Assembly: GCA_052148155.1 (NCBI GenBank)
Contig: JBKQIY010000096.1
Location: 1-16,842 of the forward strand
Length of the DNA: 16,842 nt
Reading direction: 5' to 3'
Source: JBBQER01 sp052148155
GTDB taxonomy: Bacteria > Actinomycetota > Acidimicrobiia > IMCC26256 > PALSA-610
Notes under the pieces: model-generated
Seen by the model: only the letters and a program-made list of their open reading frames with translations
What the model was told of the DNA's origin: nothing
Databases searched by the model: none
Shown: positions 7,132 to 14,504 of the stretch, piece after piece
Layout: each line of letters begins with the position of its first letter
How positions within the stretch are numbered: the stretch's first letter is position 1
Position numbers and translations under genes: made by a program

Positions 7132-8532
7132 TCAGGTTGGACCGCGTCGTACGAGATCGTAGAGCGAGTCGTCGATCGAGATCGTCGGTGGCCAGTCAAC
7201 TTTTCGCGTTTGGGTGGGGAGGAGAGACAGAAGGAGTTGCGTCGTGTCCTCGGCAAGTTGTGGTGTGCTGTCTCGCCAGGGATCGGCGAATACCTGGATG
7301 AAGACTTTGCCGATGACAAAGGTCGATTGAGAAAGGTGTTGCTCTGTCCCGTCGACGGTGCAGCTGAACAGGTCTCGGTCATGGCTGAGGACCCGAGCGT
7401 TCCCGTCATACCTGCCGACGAGTACCTGCGTGCCTGCGGGTACACCGTCGCGGCGCAGATGCTCGCAGGCAGAACGCGGCGTCCGTACCCGGTCGTTGGA
7501 GACACACTCAACGACCGCGGCGGTCTTCGCCGCCCATCGAGCGAGCAGGTCTTGCTTTCTGGGCGACAGGCGCGTCCTGTCGCCTGCAATCATCGACGTC
7601 AAGAACGCGACGACGTCGTCGTCGAGGTGCTGTATCCAGCCGCGAATGCACGTCTCGCAAATGCAGTCGACCGTCTGGTCGACCTCCGTGCGCATCTGCT
7701 GGACCAAGGTGTCGTCCGTGCCGCGCTCGCGGTTCCAGGTGGCCATCTGGTCTGTGAGGCAGCGACAGATCCATTCTGGCCAGAGGTACTCGACCGGGCC
7801 GGTCGGACGGTCGCAAAAGATGCAGGTCGGGGCGTCATACGCCTGCTTGTCGGGTGGTGTGGACGAAACCGAGACGGTCGGAGATCGGTCGCGTGCCGGA
7901 ACCGGCGCCCAAGCTTCGGGTCGCGTCAGCGAAACCGTCGACGATCGGTCTGCGCGGCCGGGCGGTCGCATCGGGGCGGGTTCGTCGATTCCTGAGCCGC
8001 CCACAACCGGTGATGTCGTCGCATCGGGCCATGTTGTGTACGTCGCTGGGTCCGGACGCGCGACGAGCGGCCGGTCCGGCGTTCGCTCGGCGTTGTCGGC
8101 CGCGGGCTCAAGTGCTTGAAGTGGTGCCTCGGCGTCGGCCTGTTCATCGGCGTCGGAGAGCACCGTCTCGACTCGATAGCTCGGTCCGCCCCAGGTGGCG
8201 TGCCATTTCTCGTCCTCGAGGCGCAAACGGCGTGAGGCACTCAACGCACGGGCTTCCCACAGGTCAGCAGCTTTTCGGAACTCTGTGAACTCGCGGGGCG
8301 AGTCGCTCAGTTTGGTTTCTTCGGCGTGCGCGACTGCAAGGTAGGTATTCCGGTAGAACTGACCGAGGTGCAGGAACCTCGCCGATTCCTCGCGTTCGTA
8401 GTCCGTCGGCGCTCGGTCCTGCATCCGTTCCGGAACCGCGAGCAACGAGGCGATGTACACCGCCCGTTTCGCCATGCATCGAGCAACGAACCCGACGCTC
8501 CGTCCGCAACCGCAGGGACACTCACTCGCCAA
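7132..8532 (-). CDS. CPCGCGR-module protein with degenerate HNH-like C-terminal domain
   Basis: A 466-residue three-part protein. Residues 1-40 carry CPCGCGR-x-VGF (C5, C7, C9) followed by a helix, a Cys-rich opening seen in actinobacterial proteins of unknown function. Residues about 45-125 are helical and charged. Residues about 126-232 are a Pro/Asp/Ser/Arg-rich linker. Residues 233-466 resemble a family of HNH-like proteins: CIFC (237-240), EYLWPEWICRCL (248-259), C290, then CETCIRGWIQHLDDDV and AGDRTRLSPRKQDLLARWAAKTAAVVE. In family members I recall, the first block reads EHVWPxW and the second contains CNxCNxGWM. Here the His is Tyr249 and the Asn residues are Glu and Ile, so nuclease activity is doubtful although four Cys could still bind zinc. 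The TTG start is the only start codon in frame before the Cys module, with only a weak GGAAGAG upstream. Function unknown. Confidence 0.7.
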   Translation of the reverse strand: MASECPCGCGRSVGFVARCMAKRAVYIASLLAVPERMQDRAPTDYEREESARFLHLGQFYRNTYLAVAHAEETKLSDSPREFTEFRKAADLWEARALSASRRLRLEDEKWHATWGGPSYRVETVLSDADEQADAEAPLQALEPAADNAERTPDRPLVARPDPATYTTWPDATTSPVVGGSGIDEPAPMRPPGRADRSSTVSLTRPEAWAPVPARDRSPTVSVSSTPPDKQAYDAPTCIFCDRPTGPVEYLWPEWICRCLTDQMATWNRERGTDDTLVQQMRTEVDQTVDCICETCIRGWIQHLDDDVVAFLTSMIAGDRTRLSPRKQDLLARWAAKTAAVVECVSNDRVRTPRSACEHLRRDGVPAGTQVLVGRYDGNARVLSHDRDLFSCTVDGTEQHLSQSTFVIGKVFIQVFADPWRDSTPQLAEDTTQLLLSLLPTQTRKVDWPPTISIDDSLYDLVRRGPT

Positions 8533-8969
8533 GATGACGTCTCTTCCAATCCACGCACAATGGGCGACGTTGGGTCCGCTGTCAGCCTCGACCCGGGTCG
8601 AGTGTCGCGGCTACCCCAGACGCCCGAACCGCACTGGCCGCCTCAAACGGTAGCAACCCGCCAGGTCGGGTCATACCTGCACGGTATCGGCCGCGGCAGG
8701 AGCCCAAAGTTTCGTGGCGAACGGCGACCGGAGCCGAAGGCGCGACTGAGCATCGGACACACAGATCGCCCGACCGAGCGGCAACCTCGACACCCCCTCG
8801 ACGTGGCCACCTCGTTGCATGGCGGCGCCGACACTGGCTCACAGACCGGGCCGGGGTCGGGCATATATCCACTCGACCTCCCGAGGCCGTTTTCTGCGTG
8901 AGCCGTCCCCTTCCGCGCCGCTCGGGTGGCAACGACACCTTGTCCGCGTGAACTCGTCAATGTTGGGTG
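8533..8969. other. Gene-poor stretch
   Basis: Nothing recognised on either strand. The open frames are short, Arg/Pro-rich and lack ribosome binding sites. The sequence lies upstream of the CPCGCGR-type gene and downstream of the Lys-rich protein gene, so it should hold the former's promoter and the latter's terminator. I could identify neither. Confidence 0.4.
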
Positions 8970-9434
8970 TCAGCCCCGTGTCCGAGGTATGCCTGCTCGT
9001 TGTAACACGTCGGCCGGAACGCCGGCATCTCTCCAAGATCCGTAGCGGATTCCGCGTCGCTCCGAGAAACCTTTCGCGACCTTGCAGAACTCTCGCTCTA
9101 ACGACTTGACATCGGTGGCCGTGTGTTCGCCCGCCGAGGAAAGTCGTGCACGAAGATCACGAGCCTGTTGGTGTGCGAGGACGCGCTCAAGACCGATCGC
9201 GGTGCGTCCCCGTTCCTCGGCGGCTTGCAGTCGTGATCGCAGTTGCGCGGTTGACACCTTGCGGCCTCGTGTCTTGGGCGTGTTGAGTGCCGAGAGATAG
9301 CGGTCGATGGTCGCCGACGTGGTGCGGCCTTCGGCTAATGCTTTTTTGTGAGCCGGGGACATTGACTTCTTATTCGTCGTCTTCTTGGCCGTCGCCTTCT
9401 TGGTGGTCTTCTTCGTCGTCTGCTTCGCAGGCAC
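8970..9434 (-). CDS. Lys-rich conserved actinobacterial small basic protein
   Basis: A 154-residue protein. Residues 1-24 are a Lys/Thr histone-like tail (AKQTTKKTTKKATAKKTT). Then comes SPAHKKALAEGR, a helical segment DRYLSAL, RGRK, and helices rich in Arg/Leu/Glu. The C-terminal block EREFCKVAKGFSERRGI-x-YGSWR-x-AGV-x-x-x-VL-x-x-AGI closes the protein. This order of blocks matches a conserved but uncharacterised small protein that I recall from many actinobacterial genomes. The basic tail suggests nucleic-acid binding. The GTG start is supported by GAAGGAG 6 nt upstream on the minus strand (9441-9447). The gene stands alone. The DNA-binding role is inference from charge; the conserved block is what makes the gene call secure. 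Confidence 0.8.
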   Translation of the reverse strand: MPAKQTTKKTTKKATAKKTTNKKSMSPAHKKALAEGRTTSATIDRYLSALNTPKTRGRKVSTAQLRSRLQAAEERGRTAIGLERVLAHQQARDLRARLSSAGEHTATDVKSLEREFCKVAKGFSERRGIRYGSWRDAGVPADVLQRAGIPRTRG

Positions 9435-10088
9435 TCGGAGCTCCTTCGGGGGACATGTTCGGGCCGAAGATACAGGTTGACGTTGCGTATTTCCTTTTCC
9501 GTTCGTTTCCCACGCTGTTCCCTCAGGAGACGCTCAGGTCAAATCGGATGTGGCGAGGTTCGGACCGTGCATTCGATCACCGTGTCTGGCTCCTGCACGA
9601 CGTTCGGCGGTGGAGCGTTGTGAACTGTCGAATGGTCTCGTCGTGACGAACATCAGCCCGTTCATCGAAGCCCGTCCGAGCGTCTTCGGTGTGGTCTTGT
9701 TTCGGTAGGCGTGATTGATATCGGCGGTGGGACGGGGTGCCATCGTGAGGTCATCTCCGACATCTATACGAGCGGATGGTCATTGCTGCCCGCTCCGTTG
9801 TCGGGTTCGGTGACGATGTGAGGCGATGTGGTTCCGACGGCCCCGACCCGATCGGTGCCGACGCCGGCCGCGGGCACGGTGATGGTGACGACCACGACGC
9901 GAGTCCTCTTTGACCGCGACATCGATCGTCTCCGTCCTGGTGCAGCTCGCGAGGAATGAGCCGCTTCGGCTCTCTGGGAAGGCCATCGTCTGAACGGCCG
10001 AAGAGGAAACGGTCTCGTTGCCGCCCGTTTGGGTCTGTCGGCCGCATGCAAGCCGCGGCCGCCGCGAGCCGTGGGACGAAAGGTTCGT
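9435..10088. other. Gene-poor stretch before the fucose cluster
   Basis: No recognised family. On the minus strand a 52-codon ORF with a good ribosome binding site (9764-9922) is followed by a second short frame (9534-9743, starting MAPRPTADIN). In that second frame GGAG lies 11 nt before the ATG, which is weak. The minus-strand sequence TATCTT near 9467-9472 could be a -10 element for the Lys-rich protein gene, without a clear -35. I see no terminator with a T-run after the solute-binding-like gene. Confidence 0.35.
9764..9922 (-). CDS. Possible 52-aa small protein
   Basis: The ATG at 9922 on the minus strand follows GGAG (9930-9933) with a 7-nt spacer, which is close to ideal. The frame runs 52 codons to TAG at 9764-9766. 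The product has a basic start (MSRSKRTR), a beta-like run VVVVTITVPAAGVG, and a polar Gly/Asp/Asn-rich tail. Third codon positions are strongly G/C. No family is recognised. It might be a genuine small protein or the remnant of a longer gene, and longer in-frame starts upstream lack a comparable ribosome binding site. Confidence 0.3.
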   Translation of the reverse strand: MSRSKRTRVVVVTITVPAAGVGTDRVGAVGTTSPHIVTEPDNGAGSNDHPLV

Positions 10089-11171
10089 TTACGCCAGGAT
10101 CCTCTGCGCGGCGGACTGGATGATGCTTGCGGCCGCGGCGGGGGAGTGATGGCCGCGCAGCGCGTCGCGGATCGCGAACCAGCCGGCATCTTCGATCTTC
10201 GGGAAACGTTCGAACTGGGGGTAGGTGATCATCGCGTCGTTGATCATCTGTTGCGTGATCTGGAGCCGGCGGCGGTCGACGTCACCTTCCGGTTCGACCG
10301 CCGCGAGTGCACCGCGGTGGGCGCACATGCTTCCGCCTGCCGCGTCGACGGCCTGCAGCTCGGCGCCGATCAGCCGGTGCAGGAGCGTCACTGCGCCGTC
10401 GAGATCGGCGCACGTGTGAGGGATGGCCCACGCGTGACATCCCGAATACGAGACCCGCCGAGCCGGGCCGGCCGGATAGAGATGCGGGACCAGCCTGTCG
10501 GCGAGCACCGACGTGCGGATTGCGTCCCACCCGCCGGGCCACACCGCAGCCGCATCGACGCGACCGTCGAGCAGCGCAGCGTCGACCTGGTCGTAGTGCC
10601 AATCGACGAGATCGGCCGGGGCGCGCGCCGCGAGGCTGCACAGCGTCTCGATCGCATACTCCGCGTCCGATGTCGCCATCGTCGGCTGCAGCTGCGCGTC
10701 GAAGAGCCTGCCACCACGTCCGACCACCAGCTCGAAGAAACTGCCGAACAAGCCTGATTCCCGGCCCGGGAATCCGAAGACAATGCCGGACGCCACCAGC
10801 GCCTCCCAGGTGTCGGGCGCGGTGTCGACCCGATCGGCGCGGACCCAAAGCACACGCACGTCGACCAACCGCGGTAGGCACAACTGCGCGTCCGCGAAGC
10901 GACACAGGTCTACCGCACGCGGCGCCAACGGTGCGATGGCAGCGCCGTCGACGAGATCGTCGAGCGGACGCAACCACTGCGACTGCGACGGCGCGTACTT
11001 GGAATGGGTTGCGAGCAGGTCGATTCGCTCGCCGGCCGCGAGCATGCCGGCCACCTGCCGGTTGAGTGTCGGGTGATCGGCGTGGACGACGACCTCCACC
11101 TCGCCCGGTGTGAACATGTCGTACAACCGGTCGTACATGGGGCCGCCAACCAGAGCGATACGCACCGTCAC
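10089..11171 (-). CDS. Solute-binding-protein-like protein without signal peptide
   Basis: The 360-residue product resembles family 1 (sugar-type) extracellular solute-binding proteins: VRIALVGGPMYDRLYDMF at the start, ERIDLLATHSKYAPSQSQWLRPLDDLVD (hinge-like block, about 48-75), LPRLVDVRVLWVRADRV, then TWEALVASGI, GFPGRESGLFGSFFELVVGRGG and AAVWPGGWDAIR. In CUT1-type transporters such proteins are lipoproteins that deliver sugar to two permeases. Here the ORF begins directly at the mature domain: there is no signal peptide or lipobox, and no permease or ATPase gene is nearby. GTG 11171 overlaps the fucosidase stop by 4 nt (GTGA) and has GGAGG 7 nt upstream (11179-11183), so the start is firm and coupled. 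It is the last gene of the minus-strand operon. It might be a cytosolic sugar-binding or sensor protein, but this is inference. Confidence 0.75.
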   Translation of the reverse strand: MTVRIALVGGPMYDRLYDMFTPGEVEVVVHADHPTLNRQVAGMLAAGERIDLLATHSKYAPSQSQWLRPLDDLVDGAAIAPLAPRAVDLCRFADAQLCLPRLVDVRVLWVRADRVDTAPDTWEALVASGIVFGFPGRESGLFGSFFELVVGRGGRLFDAQLQPTMATSDAEYAIETLCSLAARAPADLVDWHYDQVDAALLDGRVDAAAVWPGGWDAIRTSVLADRLVPHLYPAGPARRVSYSGCHAWAIPHTCADLDGAVTLLHRLIGAELQAVDAAGGSMCAHRGALAAVEPEGDVDRRRLQITQQMINDAMITYPQFERFPKIEDAGWFAIRDALRGHHSPAAAASIIQSAAQRILA

Positions 11172-12469
11172 GAACCCGCCTCCACCACCCCGATCGCGGC
11201 CCGACCCTCGATCGGCATGGCGGCGAAATCGATCGCCAAGATCGTCGCGTACACGTCGTGCTCGCGTTGCGGAACGGCGATGGTGACCTCACCGTCGGGA
11301 TCTGCCGTGAGGGCCTCCAAGACACCGGTACGTGTGCTGAACGGCAGGCGTGCTCCGGTGCCGACCACGGCGACGCGCTCGACGCGACGGACGGGCAGCC
11401 CGCGTACCGTGACCGTGTCGTAGGGTCGCATCAGGCAGATCACGTTGACGCGGTTGTCGCGGCGCGTCGAAGGCCCGTAGAACTGCCAGGGCTCGAGTCC
11501 GGCTTGGGTGCCGTGGATCGCAGTGTCGTGGGCGGCCATCCACGCGGTCACCGCGTCGAGCCGTTCGATCTGTTCCGCCGGGAGCGCGCCGTCGCCGCGC
11601 GGGCTCACGTTGAGTAAGAAGTTCCCGCCGCGTCCCGCGGTCTCGCACAGCGCGTGCACGATCGCGCGTGCGCTCTTGTAGTTCGTGTCGTCGGGGTTCC
11701 AGCCCCAACTGTCGTTCATCGTGAAGCACGTCTCCCAGCGTTCGCCGGGCGCGATGGGCGGGACGAACTGCTCGGGCGTGAGGAAATCTCCGTGACCGGG
11801 GAGCCGGTCGTTGATGAGGATGCCGGGCTGCAACTCGCGGGCGAGCGCCGCGATCTCGTCGACACGCCACCAGCCGGGCGATCGCTCCCATTGGCCGTCG
11901 AACCAGAGCACGTCGACCGGACCGTAATTGGTCAGCAACTCGCGCAGTTGTCCGAACAGGTAGCCGCGGAAGCGGTCGGCCTGCTCGGGCGCCGGGCGTG
12001 GCGGCGACAGGCCGGGCAGGTACGGCTTGTCCTCTTCGCGAAATGCCGGATAGTCCGGATGATGCCAATCCGACAGCGAGTAGTAGAAGCCGATCCGCAG
12101 ACCCTCGGCTCGGAATGCGTCGGCCACGTCGCGAACGATGTCACGACCGTACGGCGAGTGCATCACAGTGTGGTCGCTCAGCGCGCTGTCGAACATCGAG
12201 AACCCGTTGTGGTGACGGGTGGTGAACACCACGTAGCGCATGCCGGCTTCGCGTGCGCGACGTGCGAGGTCAGCGGCATCGAAAGCGGCGGGGTCGAACG
12301 AGGCGGCGAGCCCGTGGTACTCGTCCGGCGTCACCGACTGGCAGCGCGGGAGGCTGAATACGCCACCCACCATCGGCCACGACACCTCGAGGCCGTGTTG
12401 GCTCGCGTGGTCCCAGTGGATGAACATGCCGAAACGGGCTTGGTCGAACCAGTCGCCTTGCTTCAGCAT
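11168..12469 (-). CDS. GH29 alpha-L-fucosidase, intracellular
   Basis: A 433-residue glycoside hydrolase family 29 enzyme that hydrolyses terminal alpha-L-fucosyl linkages. Seen blocks: WFDQARFGMFIHWD (7-20; usually HWG), RYVVFTTRHHNGFSMFDS (79-95; usually HHDGF), GRDIVRDVADAFR, LRIGFYYSLSDWHHP (125-138), YGPVDVLWFDGQW (182-194) with D191 the expected catalytic nucleophile, LINDRL, ERWETCFTMNDSWGW (243-257), and GGNFLLNVSPRGDG (281-294). The last 100 residues are a short C-terminal beta domain. There is no signal peptide, so it should act on imported fucosides. The ATG shares one base with the SDR stop (TGATG), and the 3' end overlaps the solute-binding-like gene by 4 nt. The Gly-to-Asp and Asp-to-Asn changes in two substrate-pocket blocks could alter specificity. 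Confidence 0.92.
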   Translation of the reverse strand: MLKQGDWFDQARFGMFIHWDHASQHGLEVSWPMVGGVFSLPRCQSVTPDEYHGLAASFDPAAFDAADLARRAREAGMRYVVFTTRHHNGFSMFDSALSDHTVMHSPYGRDIVRDVADAFRAEGLRIGFYYSLSDWHHPDYPAFREEDKPYLPGLSPPRPAPEQADRFRGYLFGQLRELLTNYGPVDVLWFDGQWERSPGWWRVDEIAALARELQPGILINDRLPGHGDFLTPEQFVPPIAPGERWETCFTMNDSWGWNPDDTNYKSARAIVHALCETAGRGGNFLLNVSPRGDGALPAEQIERLDAVTAWMAAHDTAIHGTQAGLEPWQFYGPSTRRDNRVNVICLMRPYDTVTVRGLPVRRVERVAVVGTGARLPFSTRTGVLEALTADPDGEVTIAVPQREHDVYATILAIDFAAMPIEGRAAIGVVEAGS

Positions 12470-13173
12470 CAGTCGACGAGGCGCACGCCGGTGATGCCGC
12501 CGTCGAGCAAGAAGTCGGCGCCCGTCGTGAAGGTTGTGTCGTCGGCGAGATACGCGACCGCCGCGGCGACCTCCTCGCAGGTGACCATGCGACCCAGGGG
12601 TTGACGTCGGCGGAGCGCTTCGAAACCGGCCTCAGGATCGGGCAGGGCAGCGACTGTTCTTTCGACCCACGGGCTCGCGACCGTGCCGGGCGAGACGCAG
12701 TTGACGCGTACACCGTAACGAATCTCGTCGGCCGCCATCGCGCGTGTCAGCGCGAGCACGGCGCCCTTCGACGCCGAGTAGACGGCGCGGTCGACCAAGC
12801 CCACCGACGCCACGACCGAACACGTGTTGACGACCGCGCCGCGCCCGGCGGCCCGCATCGCGGGCAGCACCGCGCGCGACATGTTGGCGACACCGAACAC
12901 GTTGACCGCGAAGACCCGCTGCCAATCTTCGGGGGAAGATTCGACGACGTCACCCGTAGCTCCGACACCCGCGTTGTTGCAGAGCACATCGATGCGGTCG
13001 TGTCCGGCGAGGATCCGCGCGGCCGCCGCCACGCAATCGCCCGGCTTCGACACGTCGACCCCGTCGAGCATGTCGAGCCCGACGACGACGTCGCCGGCAG
13101 CGGTGAAGCGGTCGACGATGGCCGAGCCGATCCCACCGCTCGATCCGGTCACCACTATGACCCGTTCCGGCAT
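12469..13173 (-). CDS. SDR-family dehydrogenase, likely 2-keto-3-deoxy-L-fuconate dehydrogenase
   Basis: A 234-residue classical short-chain dehydrogenase. Motifs: TGSSGGIG (9-16, nucleotide binding), D34 at the end of the second strand (favours NAD+ over NADP+), NNAG (66-69), S119 in NTCSVV, and the catalytic YSASK (Y132, K136), then the SPG loop and C-terminal FLLDGG. Within a cluster holding L-fuconate dehydratase, the expected step is oxidation of 2-keto-3-deoxy-L-fuconate to its 2,4-diketo form. Oxidation of L-fucose itself is the alternative, since SDR fucose dehydrogenases exist, but the aldo/keto reductase nearby can fill that role. The ATG has GAGGGGAG 7 nt upstream (13181-13188). 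It is the first gene of the minus-strand operon, and its stop shares one base with the fucosidase start. Family certain, substrate inferred from context. Confidence 0.88.
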   Translation of the reverse strand: MPERVIVVTGSSGGIGSAIVDRFTAAGDVVVGLDMLDGVDVSKPGDCVAAAARILAGHDRIDVLCNNAGVGATGDVVESSPEDWQRVFAVNVFGVANMSRAVLPAMRAAGRGAVVNTCSVVASVGLVDRAVYSASKGAVLALTRAMAADEIRYGVRVNCVSPGTVASPWVERTVAALPDPEAGFEALRRRQPLGRMVTCEEVAAAVAYLADDTTFTTGADFLLDGGITGVRLVD

Positions 13174-13199
13174 CGCTTCGCTCCCCTCGGCGCGCTTTC

Positions 13200-13205
13200 T
13201 AACAT
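13200..13205 (+). promoter_or_regulatory. Candidate -10 element for a leaderless fuconate dehydratase mRNA
   Basis: TAACAT fits the actinobacterial TAnnnT -10 pattern and ends 9 nt before ATG 13215. There is no ribosome binding site before this ATG. Transcription starting at or next to the A of ATG would give a leaderless mRNA, which is common in Actinobacteria. The -35 region is not clear. Confidence 0.4.
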
Positions 13206-13207
13206 GC

Positions 13208-13227
13208 TGATGCGATGACCCGCATCA
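13208..13227. promoter_or_regulatory. Inverted repeat over the dehydratase start codon, candidate operator
   Basis: TGATGCG (13208-13214), spacer ATGACC, then CGCATCA (13221-13227) is a perfect 7-bp-arm inverted repeat. A third half-site in the other orientation, CGATGC at 13229-13234, follows. The repeat lies within and just beyond the 41-bp space between divergent genes, next to the candidate -10 element. A dimeric repressor bound here would block the transcription start. Alternatively the RNA could fold with the start codon in a 6-nt loop. Confidence 0.5.
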
Positions 13228-14504
13228 CCGATGCTCACACGCTCGACGTCCGGGCACCCACCTCGATCACCCTCGCGGGCTCCGATGCGGTGCACCAGGA
13301 CCCCGACTACTCGGGCGCCTACGTGTTCCTCGGGACCGACGGGCCGCACGAGGGTGTCGGCATGACGTTTACGGTAGGTCGCGGCAACGACCTGTGCTGC
13401 GCAGCCATCGAGCAGCTTGCACCATTGGTTGTCGGACGCGAGCTCGAAGAGCTCGTCGCGGACGGTGCAGCGTTTTGGCGGCGCCTCACCAACGACGGTC
13501 AGCTCCGCTGGCTCGGGCCCGAAAAGGGTGTCATCCACCTGGCGGCGGCCGCGCTCGTGAACGCGGTCTGGGATCTGTGGGCGCGCGTGGAAAACAAGCC
13601 GCTCTGGCGGCTGGTGTGCGACCTGTCGCCCGAGCAGTTCGTCGCGAGCATCGATTTTCGCTACCTCACCGACGTGCTCGACCGCGAGGAGGCGCTCGAC
13701 CTGCTCCGCTCGCTCGCACCGACACGCGCCGCGCGCGTCGCCGAGCTCGAGCGCGACGGGTACCCCGCGTACCTCACGTCGGCCGGATGGCTCGGTTACG
13801 ACGAGACCACTGTGCGCGACCTGTGCCGGCAGGCGCTCGTCGACGGCTGGCGATGCTTCAAGACCAAAGTCGGTCTCGACGTTGCCGGCGACGTCCGCCG
13901 TTGCGAAGTGATGCGCGAGGAGATCGGCGACCTGCCGCTCATGGCCGACGCCAATCAGGTGTGGGACGTCGAAGAGGCAATCGCGCGCGTGCGGAACCTC
14001 GCGCCGTTCGACCTGCGATGGATTGAGGAGCCGACGAGTCCCGACGACGTGCTCGGCCACTCGGCCATCCGTCGCGCAGTTGCGCCCGTCGGTGTGGCGA
14101 CCGGAGAGCACGCGGCCAACCGCGTGGTGTTCAAGCAGCTGATGCAAGCCGAGGCCATCGACTACTGCCAGATCGACGCGTGCCGGCTCGGCGGAGTCAA
14201 CGAAGTCTTGGCGGTGCTCCTGCTTGCCGCGAAGTTCGACGTTCCGGTGTGCGCGCACGCCGGAGGTCTCGGCCTGTGTGAGTACGTGCAGCACCTTTGC
14301 GCGATCGACTACATATGCGTGAGCGGCTCGCTCGACGATCGTACGACCGAGTTCGCCGACCACCTCCACGAGCACTTCGTGCACCCGGCTGTCGTCCGCA
14401 ACGGCTGCTACGTGCTTCCATCCGCCGCGGGATACTCGGTCGATCTGCATCCCGACTCGTACGCGTCGCTCGCATACCCCGACGGTGCGGTGTGGCGGAG
14501 ATGA
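13215..14504 (+). CDS. L-fuconate dehydratase (enolase superfamily)
   Basis: The 429-residue enzyme converts L-fuconate to 2-keto-3-deoxy-L-fuconate in the cytosol. It is recognised by the subgroup signature WLGPEKGVIHLAAAALVN-AVWDLWA (99-123), GYPAYLTSAGWLGY (182-195), and the complete active site: K216 and K218 in FKTKVG, metal ligands D245 (MADANQVWDV), E271 (WIEEPTSPDD) and E298 (TGEH), D321 (QIDACRLGG) and H348 (CAHAGGLGLCEY). These sit two or three residues before the corresponding positions of the Xanthomonas campestris enzyme as I recall them (K220, D248, E274, E301, H351). Full length for the family. No ribosome binding site precedes the ATG, so leaderless translation is likely. The TGA overlaps the next ATG by 4 nt. 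Rhamnonate dehydratase is the obvious alternative but lacks the PEKGVIHLA block. Confidence 0.94.
   Translation: MTRITDAHTLDVRAPTSITLAGSDAVHQDPDYSGAYVFLGTDGPHEGVGMTFTVGRGNDLCCAAIEQLAPLVVGRELEELVADGAAFWRRLTNDGQLRWLGPEKGVIHLAAAALVNAVWDLWARVENKPLWRLVCDLSPEQFVASIDFRYLTDVLDREEALDLLRSLAPTRAARVAELERDGYPAYLTSAGWLGYDETTVRDLCRQALVDGWRCFKTKVGLDVAGDVRRCEVMREEIGDLPLMADANQVWDVEEAIARVRNLAPFDLRWIEEPTSPDDVLGHSAIRRAVAPVGVATGEHAANRVVFKQLMQAEAIDYCQIDACRLGGVNEVLAVLLLAAKFDVPVCAHAGGLGLCEYVQHLCAIDYICVSGSLDDRTTEFADHLHEHFVHPAVVRNGCYVLPSAAGYSVDLHPDSYASLAYPDGAVWRR

Noticed and set aside
6979..7995. 338-codon plus-strand frame opposite the CPCGCGR/HNH-like gene
   Set aside because: The minus-strand product has recognisable Cys and WPEW motifs; this frame has none and no ribosome binding site.
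10029..10757. 242-codon plus-strand frame opposite the solute-binding-like gene
   Set aside because: Arg-rich shadow frame without a ribosome binding site; the minus-strand gene is coupled to the fucosidase.
11654..12604. 316-codon plus-strand frame opposite the fucosidase and SDR genes
   Set aside because: It spans two well-identified genes on the other strand and lacks any motif.
14297..14500. N-terminal extension of the aldo/keto reductase
   Set aside because: These codons lie within the dehydratase gene, read as Arg-rich sequence, and ATG 14501 gives the normal family length with an ATGA overlap.
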